Source: Deltaproteobacteria bacterium (lineage in GTDB: Bacteria; Desulfobacterota; Desulfobacteria; Desulfobacterales; ETH-SRB1). Taken from it: 14,546 bases of DNA. Within the stretch, counting starts at the first letter, position 1. Each line of letters opens with the position of its first letter. The notes beneath the pieces are model-generated. The model ran no database searches. It was not told the DNA's origin and saw only the letters and a program-made list of their open reading frames with translations. The position numbers were made by a program, and so were the translations under genes. The stretch lies in contig JAFCZU010000049.1 of NCBI GenBank assembly GCA_019314185.1, positions 1 through 14,546 on the forward strand. Reading direction: 5' to 3'. Of this stretch, positions 14,108 through 14,546 are shown one piece after another.

Positions 14108-14546
14108 ATGAACGGATTGCTTTTTATTGATGATGAAGAGGGAGTGCGACGTTCTGTGGTTCGTGCTTTAAAAAAAGAACAGTATAAAACCTTTACTGTC
14201 GGAAACGGTGAAGAAGGAATAAAATATGTTAAAGAGAATATTCATAACATATCGACTGTGATTTCGGATTACAAGATGCCGGGGTTGAACGGGCTTGAAA
14301 CTCTTTCTAATATCGGTGTAATAAATCCGGAAATAACGCGCATTATCCTGACCGGCTATGCAACCATGGAAGCGGCCATTCTCGCTACAAACCAAGGAAT
14401 AGACGGCTTTTTGACAAAACCTTTTGATAACATTGAATTGCGGGCAAATATACAAAATATTTCTGTGCGCAAGCGTTTGCAGCAGTTTATATCTGAGCAG
14501 GTTTACAGGGAAATCAAAAATTCACCAAATGCCTTAAAACCGACAT
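14108..14546 (+). CDS. response regulator, N-terminal receiver domain (C-terminus outside window)
   Basis: The frame starts at ATG 14108, with AGGGGA (14095-14100) 7 nt upstream, and is open to the window end, giving 146 residues. It is a CheY-like receiver: acidic pair D8-D9 in LLFIDDEEGVRRS, phosphorylation Asp D54 in VISDYKMPGLNGLE, T82 in IILTGYATMEAA and K104-P105 in FLTKPFDN. After about 112 a helix linker begins (VRKRLQQFISEQVYREIKNS), so an output or histidine-kinase-linked domain should follow outside the window. The partner kinase and target are not visible. It lies 85 nt after dusB in the same direction. Confidence 0.93.
   Translation, partial: MNGLLFIDDEEGVRRSVVRALKKEQYKTFTVGNGEEGIKYVKENIHNISTVISDYKMPGLNGLETLSNIGVINPEITRIILTGYATMEAAILATNQGIDGFLTKPFDNIELRANIQNISVRKRLQQFISEQVYREIKNSPNALKPT

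Overview
The window looks like accessory chromosomal DNA of a moderately AT-rich Gram-negative anaerobe, most likely a member of the Desulfobacterota (sulfate-reducer type). This placement is inference. It rests on the family mix (COG0701 permease with ArsR, MauE/DoxX membrane protein, flavoprotein-ArsC fusion, DUF1848 pair) and on intergenic hairpin repeats of a kind I associate with that group. No rRNA or tRNA gene, CRISPR array or intact insertion sequence was found.

Layout. (1) 1-1977, minus strand: a metal(loid)-response operon of ArsR-family repressor, COG0701/ArsP-type permease and a small protein cut by the window edge. It has a clear sigma70 promoter whose -10 box lies inside an inverted-repeat operator. 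(2) 2038-3029, plus strand: an HD-domain phosphohydrolase, then a decayed Old Yellow Enzyme gene with three single-base deletions. (3) 3022-5418, minus strand: a four-gene envelope redox module of thioredoxin-like protein, cNMP-binding/TM/rhodanese protein, MauE/DoxX-like protein and small lipoprotein. The last three are chained by ATGA overlaps. A divergent TlpA-like thioredoxin lies at 5903-6400. (4) 6401-6697: a graveyard with direct repeats resembling IS21-type multiple terminal repeats. (5) 6698-8812, minus: alpha-glucan phosphorylase, visibly richer in G+C than its surroundings. (6) 8813-9398: noncoding. (7) 9399-10196, minus: lytic transglycosylase domain protein without a signal peptide. 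(8) 10390-11367, minus: fused flavoprotein plus LMW-PTP-type arsenate reductase. (9) 11394-11629: nested hairpin repeats. (10) 11651-12849, plus: small conserved protein overlapping a DUF1848 protein that ends in a CX3CX2C motif. (11) 13058-14022, plus: dusB-like tRNA-dihydrouridine synthase with a frameshift. (12) 14108 to the end, plus: start of a response regulator.

Two themes recur. Arsenic or thiol-reactive metal stress links the ArsR/permease operon with the ArsC fusion about 9 kb away, and the thioredoxin-like proteins in between act on disulfides, though a functional link is only inference. Second, noncoding DNA is crowded with short repeats: four clusters of 7-bp tandem units sharing an AACC core, a pair of inverted 8-bp-unit arrays, and a 130-bp hairpin element with two single-ended relics. 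The best candidates for undescribed biology are the ATGA-coupled redox module with an apparently Cys-less rhodanese, the DUF1848 protein with a possible C-terminal radical-SAM signature, and the heptamer clusters.
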